Source: Nitrospira sp. (lineage in GTDB: Bacteria > Nitrospirota > Nitrospiria > Nitrospirales > Nitrospiraceae). From it: DNA of 64,000 nt. Positions 50,301 to 56,091 of this stretch are shown in pieces. Each line of letters opens with the position of its first letter. The stretch's first letter is position 1. The notes below the pieces were generated by a model. It was not told the DNA's origin. It saw only the letters and a program-made list of their open reading frames with translations, and made no database searches. The translations under genes were made by a program, and so were the position numbers. The stretch lies in NCBI GenBank assembly GCA_005116955.1, contig SWDI01000001.1, forward strand, positions 152,464 to 216,463, given 5' to 3'.

Positions 50301-50609
50301 CCGCCTGATGGGGTCGGGAGCCGGAGCAGGAACTGGTACAAGCCCGGCACAGATACATGCCCAAAAAGCGCATGCGACATCGAGTCCCTGAGGGTAGAGC
50401 AGAAGGGCTCTGGTTCCCGGTCGAGCCACGTGTGTGAGATGGCCGGCGAGCGAACGTACGGTCCCTTCGAGTTGCGCATAGGTCAGCTGATGCTCAATCT
50501 CGAGGTTGTCACGAAGCAGCGCATAGGCCAGTGCCGCTGGCTGGTGGCGGCATCGATGCTCGAAGAGATCAGGGAGGTTGTGGATCGTCCGAGGTGGAAG
50601 TTTAGACAT
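41379..50609 (-). CDS. NRPS: FAAL-PCP-C-A-PCP-C-A-PCP-TE (acyl-dipeptide synthetase)
   Basis: Single 3076-residue assembly line. Domains: fatty acyl-AMP ligase 1-585 (LQYTSGSTATPRGVMISQGN); PCP1 with Ser 628 (LGGNSLL); C1 695-1130, motif HRLVADG at 828-834 with Arg 829 for the catalytic His; A1 1150-1650; PCP2 Ser 1694 (QGGHSLL); C2 1755-2190, HHIIGDQ at 1887; A2 2215-2700; PCP3 Ser 2750; thioesterase 2795-3065 with Cys 2880 (GNCTGG) where Ser is usual, Glu 2906 at the acid position, and His 3043. By hand alignment to GrsA, A2 reads DILQLGMIWK, nearly the glycine code, and A1 reads DGTVIAEVWK, closest to tyrosine-type codes (weak). Expected product: fatty acyl-X-Gly. No epimerase or tailoring domain is present. 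Confidence 0.95.
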   Translation of the reverse strand: MSKLPPRTIHNLPDLFEHRCRHQPAALAYALLRDNLEIEHQLTYAQLEGTVRSLAGHLTHVARPGTRALLLYPQGLDVACAFWACICAGLVPVPAPAPDPIRRKHALPRLRSIIEDARVSLVLTTSNITALSSELSLANETGPITWVTTDQPYDSIDSIEWPQPHDNALAYLQYTSGSTATPRGVMISQGNVLAHCRALSLAGDVSDSSRSLCWLPYFHDYGLLHGILAPFYAGIPAYLMSPVTFLRRPLRWLDAVSRFEITHSGGPNFSYEACLRAVRQQPGWQADLSTWLVASCGAEPIRSETVEQFIETFGPRGFRRTTFAPAYGLAEATLLVTVKRVAAEPSFLRVEAEALADSIIKEAPASEQGTRTLVGCGEPLEDTHVRIVNPTTHVECQPGVVGEVWLAGTGIGAGYWGKPEETDATFNAALAGSGEGSYLRTGDLGFIHSGELFLTGRLKDLIILRGRNYYPHDLEWSAQHAHPGLRRGYGAAFSIEDKTGEHVALVHEIEKQVSESDLMNVVNCIRRALADEYELELHTVVLIKSGTIPRTSSGKIQRGACKAAFEAGQLTVVGSSTLESDRNADTDGVSNESPQTALETGLADIWQEVLGGPLPHRHANFFSLGGNSLLAAQVVARILDVFHVELPLSVLFECPTLSALAARIDELSTSPDDAEGGRARIPLIPPRSTSTREGRIPLSPSQQRLWFLEQVHPGSAINHISMSVRIRGPVNPEVLGRSVREIASRHEILRTRFGSERGEGFAEVSSEAIVTIGRQDFQGLDPAAQDIQVQQFLRAERSRPFDLRQGPLCRLTLLALEQGVHVLSVTFHRLVADGWSLRIFWKELTILWEAGGDVQKALLPTLTVQYADYADWQRTRLDQGLREVHRAYWIQQLSGARPPTELPVDRQRPRVRTFEGGVRSRSLPPELSASLDHFCQRQSLTTFMVLYAVFATWLHRYTHESDIVIGSIVAGRRRRELEDVMGYCVNTVALRSEVSDGLTGHELLKQIRRIVVQAYDHQELPFEEVIEALSLQRERSLSPLFNVMIVCEDDPLSTFSVRDLAVTHLPWEPTASEFDLVLMVVNKAHGLELAFLHDSTIFDDSTVDRMLGQLEILLEEFLKKPEARLDQLSLLTAEERRNIQLTWDEPSIQNSSIHTLIEAQVERTPLALAVTCGDQSISYQELNQRANRVAHALRKLGVGADLPVGLCVERSVDALVGLLGILKAGGGYVPLDPSFPGHRLQLMLEDSHVSIVVTQAHLRNHIQSYSGQICDVETLSAPTVGGAEEENLALLVSPDQLAYIIYTSGSTGRPKGVAVTHRSLVTSLHARLQYYPDPISQFLLTFSLAFDGSVTGIFWTLLQGGELVIPSETAHRDPTELAALIKHHRISHIVWVPSLYHAVLGEALSTQLDSLRVVITAGESLPLELVRRHYQLLPHATLYNEYGPTEATVWCSVYRTTREEAGARIPIGKPIGHMQLYVLDASLQPTPIGVPGELYIGGACLARGYVNQPQLTQERFLANPYVAGTRLYRTGDLARYRADGNVEFLGRMDQQVKLRGYRIELGEIEYVLSNVPGVHHAAVLLREDKPDQHRLVGYVAGESSLKDRLEQIRSDLATRLPHYMVPSVILSLDTMPLSATGKVNRQALPAPEHRAGQAAARMAPRNQVEESLAELWKSVLHVPEAGVHDHFFEQGGHSLLATQLVSRIRELFEIDISLPALFERPTIAALAEEVARLRQKRQPAFVMPPITPVPRDQPLPLSYSQQRMWLMYQLAPESTAYNMPFASRQMGRLNKSALRRTVDAICHRHEAFRTTFRMKGEGPVQTIHPFRPPHWVEVDLTSRPREERQQQAAQLVEQEANQRFDLEQGPLARFLLIEVEPEDHVLVLTMHHIIGDQWSFGVIGHEFAFFYNAFCRGDVPSAKPIPLQYADYAVWQRRCLTDDWLSTQSDYWQKKLAGLSKLSLPTDYPRPVVQTFNGSHRMVELPTSLIERLKQFSAEHNATVFMTLLACFQILLRRYSGQTDVAIGSPIANRTQSAVESIIGSFVNTLVLRTDLSDDPTFIELMARVRDTALEAYANQDFPFDKLVEMMHSSRDQSSAPLVQVLFNVPNAPIGEINVQGLSWVPFEVETQAAQFDLSLTIETEFSRRAYLTFNTNLFEPQTAERMLGQYKLLLQSALANPQRKLSELPTLTAPERQQMLQDWNHTQRKYPQSECFPQLFEAQVKRTPDAVALSMGPKALRYGELNARANQLAGYLRTLGAKPGVTVGISLDRSLEMVIALLAVLKTGAAYVPLDPEFPRDRLRYMAENASLAVVLTSASLADRFDAQACCLLCLDREEERIAQQADHNLGPIATPQDLAYILYTSGSTGQPKGVEIPHRALVNFASSIRQAPGCTDHDVMLSVTTISFDIFGLELYVPLLAGARVEIASRAVAMDGRQLRDLCETVQPTIMQATPATWRMLIEVGWRGSSRLTVLCGGEALPPDLAASLLERCVALWNMYGPTETTIWSTIERIERTDREITIGRPIANTDVYILDQFLQPAPVGVSGELYIGGHGLARGYRGQPDLTAERFIPHPFSLEPLARLYRTGDLARYRRDGRIVHLGRLDHQVKIRGCRIELGEIETALSRHQAVRQAAVIAREDRQGTKQLVAYLVCQEGPAPSQQELRLFLRSEIPEYMVPSLFVFLKAMPLTANNKVDRKALPAAVSSVSDELVHSRPRDRTEVQLTALWRQVLEVPKIGIHDNFFDLGGHSLKAAHLFFLLEQVYGRRLPLATLFQAPTIAELAAVLSHEHWTPPWQSLVAIQPSGNATPIFMVPGVGGNVLFFAQLAKLLGPNQPSYGLQARGLDGKDAPFTSVPEMASHYITQIRHIHPNGPYTILGNCTGGLIAYEMAQQLLVQGQTTTLVMMETWHPSSHRRHRYRWPTRFGLPLFMLWRTISNIGTLFRLPVKDWSHFIQHRRKRLMSLSRTETGNDELVANFQVEHVTRATLQAVARYAICKYPGRILNIVASKRNIARTVTDTRHVWPDFGGEGSKSVQVAAVAAGHLLVTPHVEEVTKHLQAFLGKNTQNKPTPLANVI

Positions 50610-51013
50610 GGATGCGAGACACAGGCTTCCCTTGAATCGCTAAGAATAGCCGCTATCAACTATCCGTCTATCGACGAGTACAAACGTAGAATGGTTGATG
50701 ATAAATGAAAAGAATTTCTCGTTTTTCAACCGGTCCAGAAATTGACCACCGTGTAGTGTGGCAGTCCTCATGTCTGAATGAAGAACGCTGTTTGCAAACT
50801 GACGTGCAGGTCATGCTCCGCAGTGAAGGCTGTGGCATCTTGCGACAGTAGGCGAGGAGGCACCGGGGTATTTGTCACCAGCTCAGTTCCTTATGTCCCG
50901 CACCATCCTAGCAAAGCGATCTAACTATTTGATGAATAAAGGGTAACCTCTCTGGATTCGTTACGAGACAATGGCACATTGATCGCAAGGTTTGGCCCTC
51001 GAAGGGAGCACAC
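50610..51013. other. Divergent intergenic region, 404 bases
   Basis: This separates the NRPS operon (- strand) from the cytochrome island (+ strand) and must hold promoters for both. The 100 bases next to the NRPS start are AT-rich (about 50640-50740), and AAGGGAAG on the - strand precedes the NRPS ATG at a long distance. No gene is visible. A sigma-54-like site lies at 50972-50987 on the + strand. Confidence 0.5.
50972..50987 (+). promoter_or_regulatory. Sigma-54-like -24/-12 promoter candidate
   Basis: TGGCAC, five bases, then TCGCA matches the sigma-54 consensus TGGCACN5TTGCA with one mismatch and exact spacing. It lies 26 bases before the ATG of the cytochrome at 51014, with GAAGGGAG as ribosome-binding site in between. 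A single match of this length can occur by chance, and no enhancer-binding activator gene is next to it. Confidence 0.35.
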
Positions 51014-51403
51014 ATGCAGACTACTGGACGACTGGTGGCGTGTTGCGCAGTGTTAGCCGGTATGTCGGGGCTGGGGTTCAGCAATCTTGGGGTGAAGGAG
51101 TTTGCTGTCACGGCCAAGGGCGGTGATCCAGTCAGTGGACGCGAAATCTACGTGAACACATGCATCCGCTGCCACGGAATCGACGGGAAAGGCGCACTAG
51201 GAATCAAACTTGTTCCACCTCCGGCGGATCTGACCTCGCTCACCGTTCAAAGTCGGCTCGATGGGACCTTATTTCGACGGATTCACGAAGGCAAACCGAA
51301 TACCGCCATGGGTGCGTGGAAACATGCGCTCTCCGATGAGGAAATTTGGGATGTCCTGGCCTATGTGCGCACATTCGGGGTGGAGTCTGGTGGGCAACCA
51401 TAA
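51014..51403 (+). CDS. Small monohaem cytochrome c
   Basis: Exported class I cytochrome of 129 residues. N-terminal signal (RLVACCAVLAGMSGLGFS), haem motif CIRCH near residue 54, proline-rich VPPPADLTSL, probable Met ligand in KPNTAMGAWKHALSDEEIWD, and the terminal helix VLAYVRTF. It is close in layout to the cytochrome at 36969-37319, on the other side of the NRPS operon. It heads a + strand run of redox genes and may use the sigma-54-like site just upstream. Confidence 0.9.
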   Translation: MQTTGRLVACCAVLAGMSGLGFSNLGVKEFAVTAKGGDPVSGREIYVNTCIRCHGIDGKGALGIKLVPPPADLTSLTVQSRLDGTLFRRIHEGKPNTAMGAWKHALSDEEIWDVLAYVRTFGVESGGQP

Positions 51404-51489
51404 AGTTGAATCTAATGGGTAGGAGTTGTCTCATACGAGGGTGTCAGGGAAATACGATCAACTTCATTGTTTGATGAGGAGGTAATGCC

Positions 51490-51708
51490 ATGACGTGTAA
51501 TGTTGGAGGGATTGAGAGACCTATACGAATTGGAGCAGGGCTAGTGGCAATCATCATCGGCATTTTTGCAGGGCTCTCGACTGCGATGTCGGGGGCTGCT
51601 CTTGCGGTTGGGGTCATCCTCCTGCTCACCGGGGCAATGAGATTTTGCCCGTTGTTTACCTTACTTGGGATTAATACCTGCGCTCCGGCATCCGGCATGA
51701 AGAAATGA
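51490..51708 (+). CDS. DUF2892 (YgaP-like) membrane protein
   Basis: Protein of 72 residues with two membrane helices (AGLVAIIIGIFAGL and ALAVGVILLLTGAMRF). The family pattern is clear: N-terminal NVGGIERPIRIGAG, and C-terminal RFCPLFTLLGINTC. In YgaP a similar pair of helices is fused to a rhodanese; here it stands alone. GAGGAGG precedes the start. It lies between two cytochrome genes. Role unknown, possibly linked to sulfane-sulfur handling. Confidence 0.82.
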   Translation: MTCNVGGIERPIRIGAGLVAIIIGIFAGLSTAMSGAALAVGVILLLTGAMRFCPLFTLLGINTCAPASGMKK

Positions 51709-51718
51709 GGCGAACGCT

Positions 51719-52573
51719 ATGAGTCGACCGGTCATTGCAGGCGTCGTGTTGGTGAGTATGCTGGTGGGGACGATTGGTTGTGTCCCACCTCCACGAGTGA
51801 CAGAGAGTGAGGAGGGGGCTGTACGTCGGAGCACGGGGTCGCCAGTCGATGCGCTGTTTGTCCCGCCATCGCCTGAAACAATTCCAGGTGATCTGAGGGG
51901 CGAGCAGATTCGCCTGGGCTACAAGATGATTGTCGACACGCAGGAATATGGGAAACGGTATGTTGGAAACGCGCTCAACTGCACCAATTGTCACTTAGAT
52001 GCGGGGCTCAACCCGAATTCCGCATCCTTCGTCGGTATCGCCACTCTATATCCACAGTATCGTGAACGAGCGGGCCGACAGATGACACTGGTCGATCGAA
52101 TCAACGAGTGTTTCGAACGCAGTATGAACGGAAAACCTCTGCCGCCCGACAGCGTGAAGCTCACGGCCATTGTTGCGTACGTCACGTGGTTATCACAGAA
52201 TATGCCACCCGGCGTTGAGGTCCCGTGGCGAGGAATCCCACGCCTGATCTCGACCCATCAGCCTGACCCTCTCAACGGCAAAAAGGTCTATGAGAAAAAG
52301 TGTGTCTTCTGCCACGGTTCCGATGGCCAAGGCACCATGACGGCACCGCCTGTGTGGGGCCCCCGTTCGTACAACATCGGTGCAGGCATGGCACGAATCA
52401 GCGTAGCCGCTGCATTTATCAAGGCCAACATGCCACGAGGCTGGGGCTGGACAGTGACCGATGACGAAGCCATCGATGCTGCAGCCTATATCAACACACA
52501 GCCTCGACCGGACTTTTCCGACAAGATTCACGATTGGCCGAAGGGTGGCAAGCCGGCGGATGCACCCTATTGA
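51719..52573 (+). CDS. TsdA-like dihaem cytochrome c lipoprotein
   Basis: Product of 284 residues with a lipoprotein signal ending TIGC. Two haem motifs: CTNCH in GNALNCTNCHLDAGLNPNSA and CVFCH in YEKKCVFCHGSDGQG. The first domain follows the thiosulfate dehydrogenase TsdA pattern, including RINECFERSMNGKPL, whose Cys corresponds to the unusual haem-ligating Cys of TsdA. TsdA joins two thiosulfates to tetrathionate or runs in reverse. Thiosulfate activity is therefore plausible but unproven, since this subfamily also includes other dihaem cytochromes. It begins 10 bases after the DUF2892 gene. Confidence 0.78.
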   Translation: MSRPVIAGVVLVSMLVGTIGCVPPPRVTESEEGAVRRSTGSPVDALFVPPSPETIPGDLRGEQIRLGYKMIVDTQEYGKRYVGNALNCTNCHLDAGLNPNSASFVGIATLYPQYRERAGRQMTLVDRINECFERSMNGKPLPPDSVKLTAIVAYVTWLSQNMPPGVEVPWRGIPRLISTHQPDPLNGKKVYEKKCVFCHGSDGQGTMTAPPVWGPRSYNIGAGMARISVAAAFIKANMPRGWGWTVTDDEAIDAAAYINTQPRPDFSDKIHDWPKGGKPADAPY

Positions 52574-52591
52574 GCGGTCGACAGGAGCGAC

Positions 52592-53008
52592 ATGAAACTC
52601 ACGGCCACCTTTCACAGCGGGACACGTTACGATATTGTGAGCGGTCAGCATCGAGTCATCACCGATCAGCCGGTGGAGGATGGAGGGCAGGATGCCGGAA
52701 TGGGTCCGGTTGAACTCTTTGTCGGGTCTGTCGCGAGTTGTGTCGCGTACTTCGTCGGGCAATTCTGTGGTCGGCACGGCATTTCCCGAGACGGCTTGAC
52801 GGTCGATGCAGAATGGACGATGGCCGAAGTTCCACACCGTGTCGGTCGCATCGACATCGGGATTCATCTACCCCATCGCATCAGCGCAGAACAAAAAGAA
52901 CGCCTGTTGAAGGTCGCGCATGGCTGCACCGTGCATCAATCCCTCGCGGTGCCTGCCGGCGTGGCGATCGAACTTAATCCCCATCCTCGTGGTGAGAAAT
53001 CTTCGTGA
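52592..53008 (+). CDS. OsmC-family protein, copy 2
   Basis: OsmC/Ohr superfamily protein of 138 residues. The N-terminal strand region (YDIVSGQHRVITDQP) is followed by GMGPVELFVGSVASCVAYFV with the first Cys; the second is in KVAHGCTVHQSL. The spacing fits the peroxidatic and resolving Cys of OsmC. ACAGGAGC lies before the ATG. The gene lies between the TsdA-like cytochrome and a tetrahaem cytochrome and slightly overlaps the extended frame of the latter. Confidence 0.87.
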   Translation: MKLTATFHSGTRYDIVSGQHRVITDQPVEDGGQDAGMGPVELFVGSVASCVAYFVGQFCGRHGISRDGLTVDAEWTMAEVPHRVGRIDIGIHLPHRISAEQKERLLKVAHGCTVHQSLAVPAGVAIELNPHPRGEKSS

Positions 53009-53019
53009 AAGGAGCCGCG

Positions 53020-54429
53020 ATGTTGAATGTGAGAATCCGAGTGGTTATTGGAAGCGCTGCGCTCATGTTGGTGGGACTCATGTCGTCCCCGCAATTGTCG
53101 TTTGGGAGCGATCACGCGCGCGCGAAGGAGCTGATCCAACAGACCTGTGTGCAATGTCACCGGCTGGAAGGTCAGCCGGATTCGCGCTTCAAGCTTCACG
53201 CGCCTGACTTGATGTGGGCCGGCAGCAAGTACCAACGGTCGTGGCTCATTCGTTGGTTGACGGGTAAGGAAGCTCCGCTCTATGCGAAGGGATACATGTG
53301 GGACCTGACCACCGTTTCGTCCAAGCACCCGATGGTCACGGAGTCGGAGGCGAACGCACTCGCGGATTACTTTGCCGAACACAATAAAGATCCGCGCGTC
53401 ACCATCGGCGCGTTCGATCTCTCGAAAGTCACCAAGTTCGACGTGAAGTTTGGTGCGGTGGCTTTTAAAGCCCACGCCTGCCTTGGCTGCCACACGATCG
53501 AGGAAAACGGTCGATTGATCGGGGGGCCGCAGAGCGCGGCCCTGCAGAATGCCGGCCAACGGTACAACATGGACTGGCTCTTCCGATTCGGACAGAATCC
53601 GCAAGACTTCACGCCGCACAGCGGCGAGTTCTTGGCCGATGCAACGGAGCCACAACTCCGCGCGGTGATCGGGTTCCTGATGGTGCAGGGCGTGAAGGAC
53701 TTCACGTATTACGAGCCCTGGACGAGCTATGAATTCGAGATGGCGAGCGTGGATCGAGGGAAGGTGGTTTATAAAGAGTATTGTTCGCAGTGTCACGGTG
53801 CGACGGGCAAAGGCGACGGACCGGCAGCTTCCGGCCTGGAACCCAAACCGGCGATACATGCCAACATTCCATTCGAAAAGCTTCCGATCGAATACCTCTA
53901 CAACGTCATCAATCATGGCGGACCGGCCGTCGGTAAATCGCCGAACATGCCTTATTGGAATTTGACGATCGGTCAACAGGGCGTGGCGGATGTGATTGCC
54001 TATTTGAAAGTGACATTCAAGGGTGTGCCGGATATCGCTGCTGCACCAGGAGGTGGTCAGGGTAGTGCGTGCGTGCAACCGAGAAAGACAGCCAAGGCGC
54101 CGGGCGACTCTCTGAACAAAACGAATCCAGTTCCAGCTTCTGGCGGTTCAATCCAGGCGGGTAAAGAGCTCTTCCTGAGAACCGCGCAGCCCGTCGCCTG
54201 TGTCATGTGCCATGGTGAGCAAGGCGATGGCAAAGGGGTGATGGGTGCGGCCTTAGTGCCGCCACCCCGGAATTTCACCTGTGGCGCAATGATGCGCGAG
54301 ATTCCGGATGGTCAGCTGTTTTGGATCATCAAAAATGGGTCTCAGGGGACTGGGATGATGTCGTTTGCCACGTTGCCGGATGAGCAGGTCTGGCAACTGA
54401 TCCACTACATTAGGAGTTTGGCCAAGTAG
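53020..54429 (+). CDS. Tetrahaem cytochrome c
   Basis: Exported protein of 469 residues with four haem motifs: CVQCH, CLGCH, CSQCH and CVMCH, in roughly four class I-like units of about 100 residues. Signal peptide IGSAALMLVGLMSSPQLSFG. The third and fourth units (CSQCHGATGKGDG; CVMCHGEQGDGKG) resemble the small cytochromes in this island, so the protein looks built by fusion of such domains. ATG 53020 has AAAGGAG; GTG 53005 would overlap the OsmC gene. No oxidase or reductase subunit is adjacent, so it is probably an electron relay or a sensor partner. Confidence 0.88.
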   Translation: MLNVRIRVVIGSAALMLVGLMSSPQLSFGSDHARAKELIQQTCVQCHRLEGQPDSRFKLHAPDLMWAGSKYQRSWLIRWLTGKEAPLYAKGYMWDLTTVSSKHPMVTESEANALADYFAEHNKDPRVTIGAFDLSKVTKFDVKFGAVAFKAHACLGCHTIEENGRLIGGPQSAALQNAGQRYNMDWLFRFGQNPQDFTPHSGEFLADATEPQLRAVIGFLMVQGVKDFTYYEPWTSYEFEMASVDRGKVVYKEYCSQCHGATGKGDGPAASGLEPKPAIHANIPFEKLPIEYLYNVINHGGPAVGKSPNMPYWNLTIGQQGVADVIAYLKVTFKGVPDIAAAPGGGQGSACVQPRKTAKAPGDSLNKTNPVPASGGSIQAGKELFLRTAQPVACVMCHGEQGDGKGVMGAALVPPPRNFTCGAMMREIPDGQLFWIIKNGSQGTGMMSFATLPDEQVWQLIHYIRSLAK

Positions 54430-54473
54430 AAGTGAGAAGGGTGCATGTGTACATATCAACAAGGAGGCAGATT

Positions 54474-54968
54474 ATGAGAGTGAGTCGATTTGGAGCGGTG
54501 AAGTCAACCGTTCTATTTGCTATCGCTGCGTGGGCGGTATTGGCCGGTGGCCATGATATTGCCTATGCACAGGCTGCGGGGATGGGAGCGCCGCCCTCCA
54601 AGGTGGAGATCATTATCAAGGACCGCCAGCACGGCTATGAGACCGCCGGATTCACGATGCCATCGCAGGAGACGATCATCGTCATCCGCAACCAGGATTC
54701 TGTCACGCACGGGTTTGCGTCGAAGTTGTTCAAAGACATCGCAGTGAAGGTGGAGGGAGGAACTGAGGTACGAGGGAAACAGTTCAAGTCGTTCCATGTT
54801 GACGCGGGAAAGACGATGACGCTCCGTTTTGCCACGGCGCCTACGAACTTCGATCCGATGACAGGTGGAGCCGAAAGTGTGCGACACGCCCTATGGTGCG
54901 ACATCCATCCTGAAGTGAAAGGAGAACTGTTTGTCATTGAAACCCGAGGGGATGTCGGAGGGGGCTGA
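54474..54968 (+). CDS. Exported cupredoxin-like protein
   Basis: Product of 164 residues with a signal peptide (STVLFAIAAWAVLAG). The mature beta-sandwich has the type I copper candidates His in NQDSVTHGFASKLF, and Cys and His in HALWCDIHPEVKGELFV; the usual axial Met position is Val. Copper binding is therefore possible but not certain. AAGGAGG precedes ATG 54474; the longer frame from 54432 has no such site. It lies after the tetrahaem cytochrome and before a strong terminator, so it probably ends that transcript. Confidence 0.78.
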   Translation: MRVSRFGAVKSTVLFAIAAWAVLAGGHDIAYAQAAGMGAPPSKVEIIIKDRQHGYETAGFTMPSQETIIVIRNQDSVTHGFASKLFKDIAVKVEGGTEVRGKQFKSFHVDAGKTMTLRFATAPTNFDPMTGGAESVRHALWCDIHPEVKGELFVIETRGDVGGG

Positions 54969-55040
54969 GTCGTATCCCTGTCCCGCTCTGACACGCGCTC
55001 CCTGCGCGTGTGGAAGCGGGCATCTCCCCTGTGAGAGGGC

Positions 55041-55104
55041 ACAGCTCCAGTCCTGGCCGGCGAAGATCTGCCGAAGTGGGCCAGGACTGGCGGAGCTGTT
55101 TTTG
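55041..55104 (+). terminator. Strong rho-independent terminator
   Basis: Stem arms ACAGCTCC-AGTCCTGGCC (55041-55058) and their complement at 55079-55099 pair over 18 bases with one three-base bulge and are followed by TTTTTG. It closes the transcript ending with the cupredoxin-like gene. Confidence 0.85.
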
Positions 55105-55165
55105 CGATAGGTAACGCCGGGGTGAGCGGCTGTGCCGGTCCTGAAGTGGATGAAGGAGACCCCAC

Positions 55166-55633
55166 ATGAACTGGGTCAGGAGAAGCTCCGCTCATCTCGT
55201 GGTCATATATCTTGGACTGGCGGTCAGTACAGGTTCGCCTGTCATGGCGCTCACCGGATGGGCGAAGGAGATTGCCTTTGTGGCACGGGATGTGGAAGAT
55301 CAGCAAGCGGTGTGGCTTCCCGGTGAAATCATCATTCACCGCAGCACGGATTTCAGGGAGCCGTTGATTTTTCGGTTTGATAATCCAACTGTACGAACCC
55401 ATGTGTTCGAAGCCCCGGGGTTGTTTGAGTCTGTAGAAGAGAACGGTCTTCAGATCGCCAGGCCGGTTCGGATTACCATTCCGCCTGAGGGGACCGAGCA
55501 GAGCGTGATCGACAGGAATCGAATGGCGAGCGATGCGATCGCTGTCGGGGGAGGGACGGTGACCTATCGATTCTACTGTCCCCTCCATCGAGCCGATGCG
55601 GATCTGGGTGGTAGAATCGTCGTGGGGCAATAG
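55166..55633 (+). CDS. Exported cupredoxin-like protein, second copy
   Basis: Product of 155 residues with a signal peptide (AHLVVIYLGLAVSTGSPVMA). Beta-rich mature part: REPLIFRFDNPTVRTHVFEA carries a His at the first copper position, and VTYRFYCPLHRADADLGGRI carries Cys and His, again without a clear axial Met. The pattern parallels the protein at 54474-54968, but sequence identity is low. AAGGAG lies before the ATG. It starts its own transcript after the terminator. Role unknown; copper binding is an inference. Confidence 0.7.
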   Translation: MNWVRRSSAHLVVIYLGLAVSTGSPVMALTGWAKEIAFVARDVEDQQAVWLPGEIIIHRSTDFREPLIFRFDNPTVRTHVFEAPGLFESVEENGLQIARPVRITIPPEGTEQSVIDRNRMASDAIAVGGGTVTYRFYCPLHRADADLGGRIVVGQ

Positions 55634-55704
55634 CCAGAGCGCAGCACCGTTTCGTGGGAAAGATCTACGTTGTGTAGAATCTACAGCTATTCAAGGAGTC
55701 ATTC

Positions 55705-56064
55705 ATGGCAACGTTCATTATTTCAGGTAGTCGAGGAACGGACGATCCCACAATGGCAACGTTGCCGTTCATGGCGGCGAAGACGGCGAAAGAGCAGGGA
55801 CATGATATCGTGCTTTGGCTTTGGAACGAAGCAGTCACCTTGGGGCGGAAAGGTGTCGCTGATCATGTCACCGGTGTAAACCTGACTCCGTTGAAAGAAC
55901 TGCTTGCCGCCATCCAGGCGGCAGGTGTGCCGGTCTGGGTCTGTGGTGCCTGTGCCGTGGCCAGACAGGTTAGTGCGACCGATCTCGTGGCCGGCGCATC
56001 TATCAAGGGGATGCCGGACTATATCAAGGCTGTGGCCGAGCGCGATCGAAACGTGATGTTCTGA
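55705..56064 (+). CDS. Cytoplasmic DsrE-family protein
   Basis: Product of 119 residues without a signal peptide. DsrE/TusD-like fold: TFIISGSRGTDDPTMATLPF, AKTAKEQGHDIVLWLWNEAV, then paired Cys in VPVWVCGACAVARQV. Such proteins relay sulfur as a persulfide or act in thiol signalling. It differs from the exported DsrE protein at 37848-38315. AAGGAG precedes the ATG. PPK2 follows 27 bases later. Confidence 0.8.
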   Translation: MATFIISGSRGTDDPTMATLPFMAAKTAKEQGHDIVLWLWNEAVTLGRKGVADHVTGVNLTPLKELLAAIQAAGVPVWVCGACAVARQVSATDLVAGASIKGMPDYIKAVAERDRNVMF

Positions 56065-56091
56065 TCGAAGACGCAATGAAGGAGGCCTCGC

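Noticed and set aside
52936-54078. Long open frame on the - strand (380 codons)
   Set aside because: It lies opposite the tetrahaem cytochrome gene, which has four CxxCH motifs and a signal peptide; the - strand translation has no recognisable domain.
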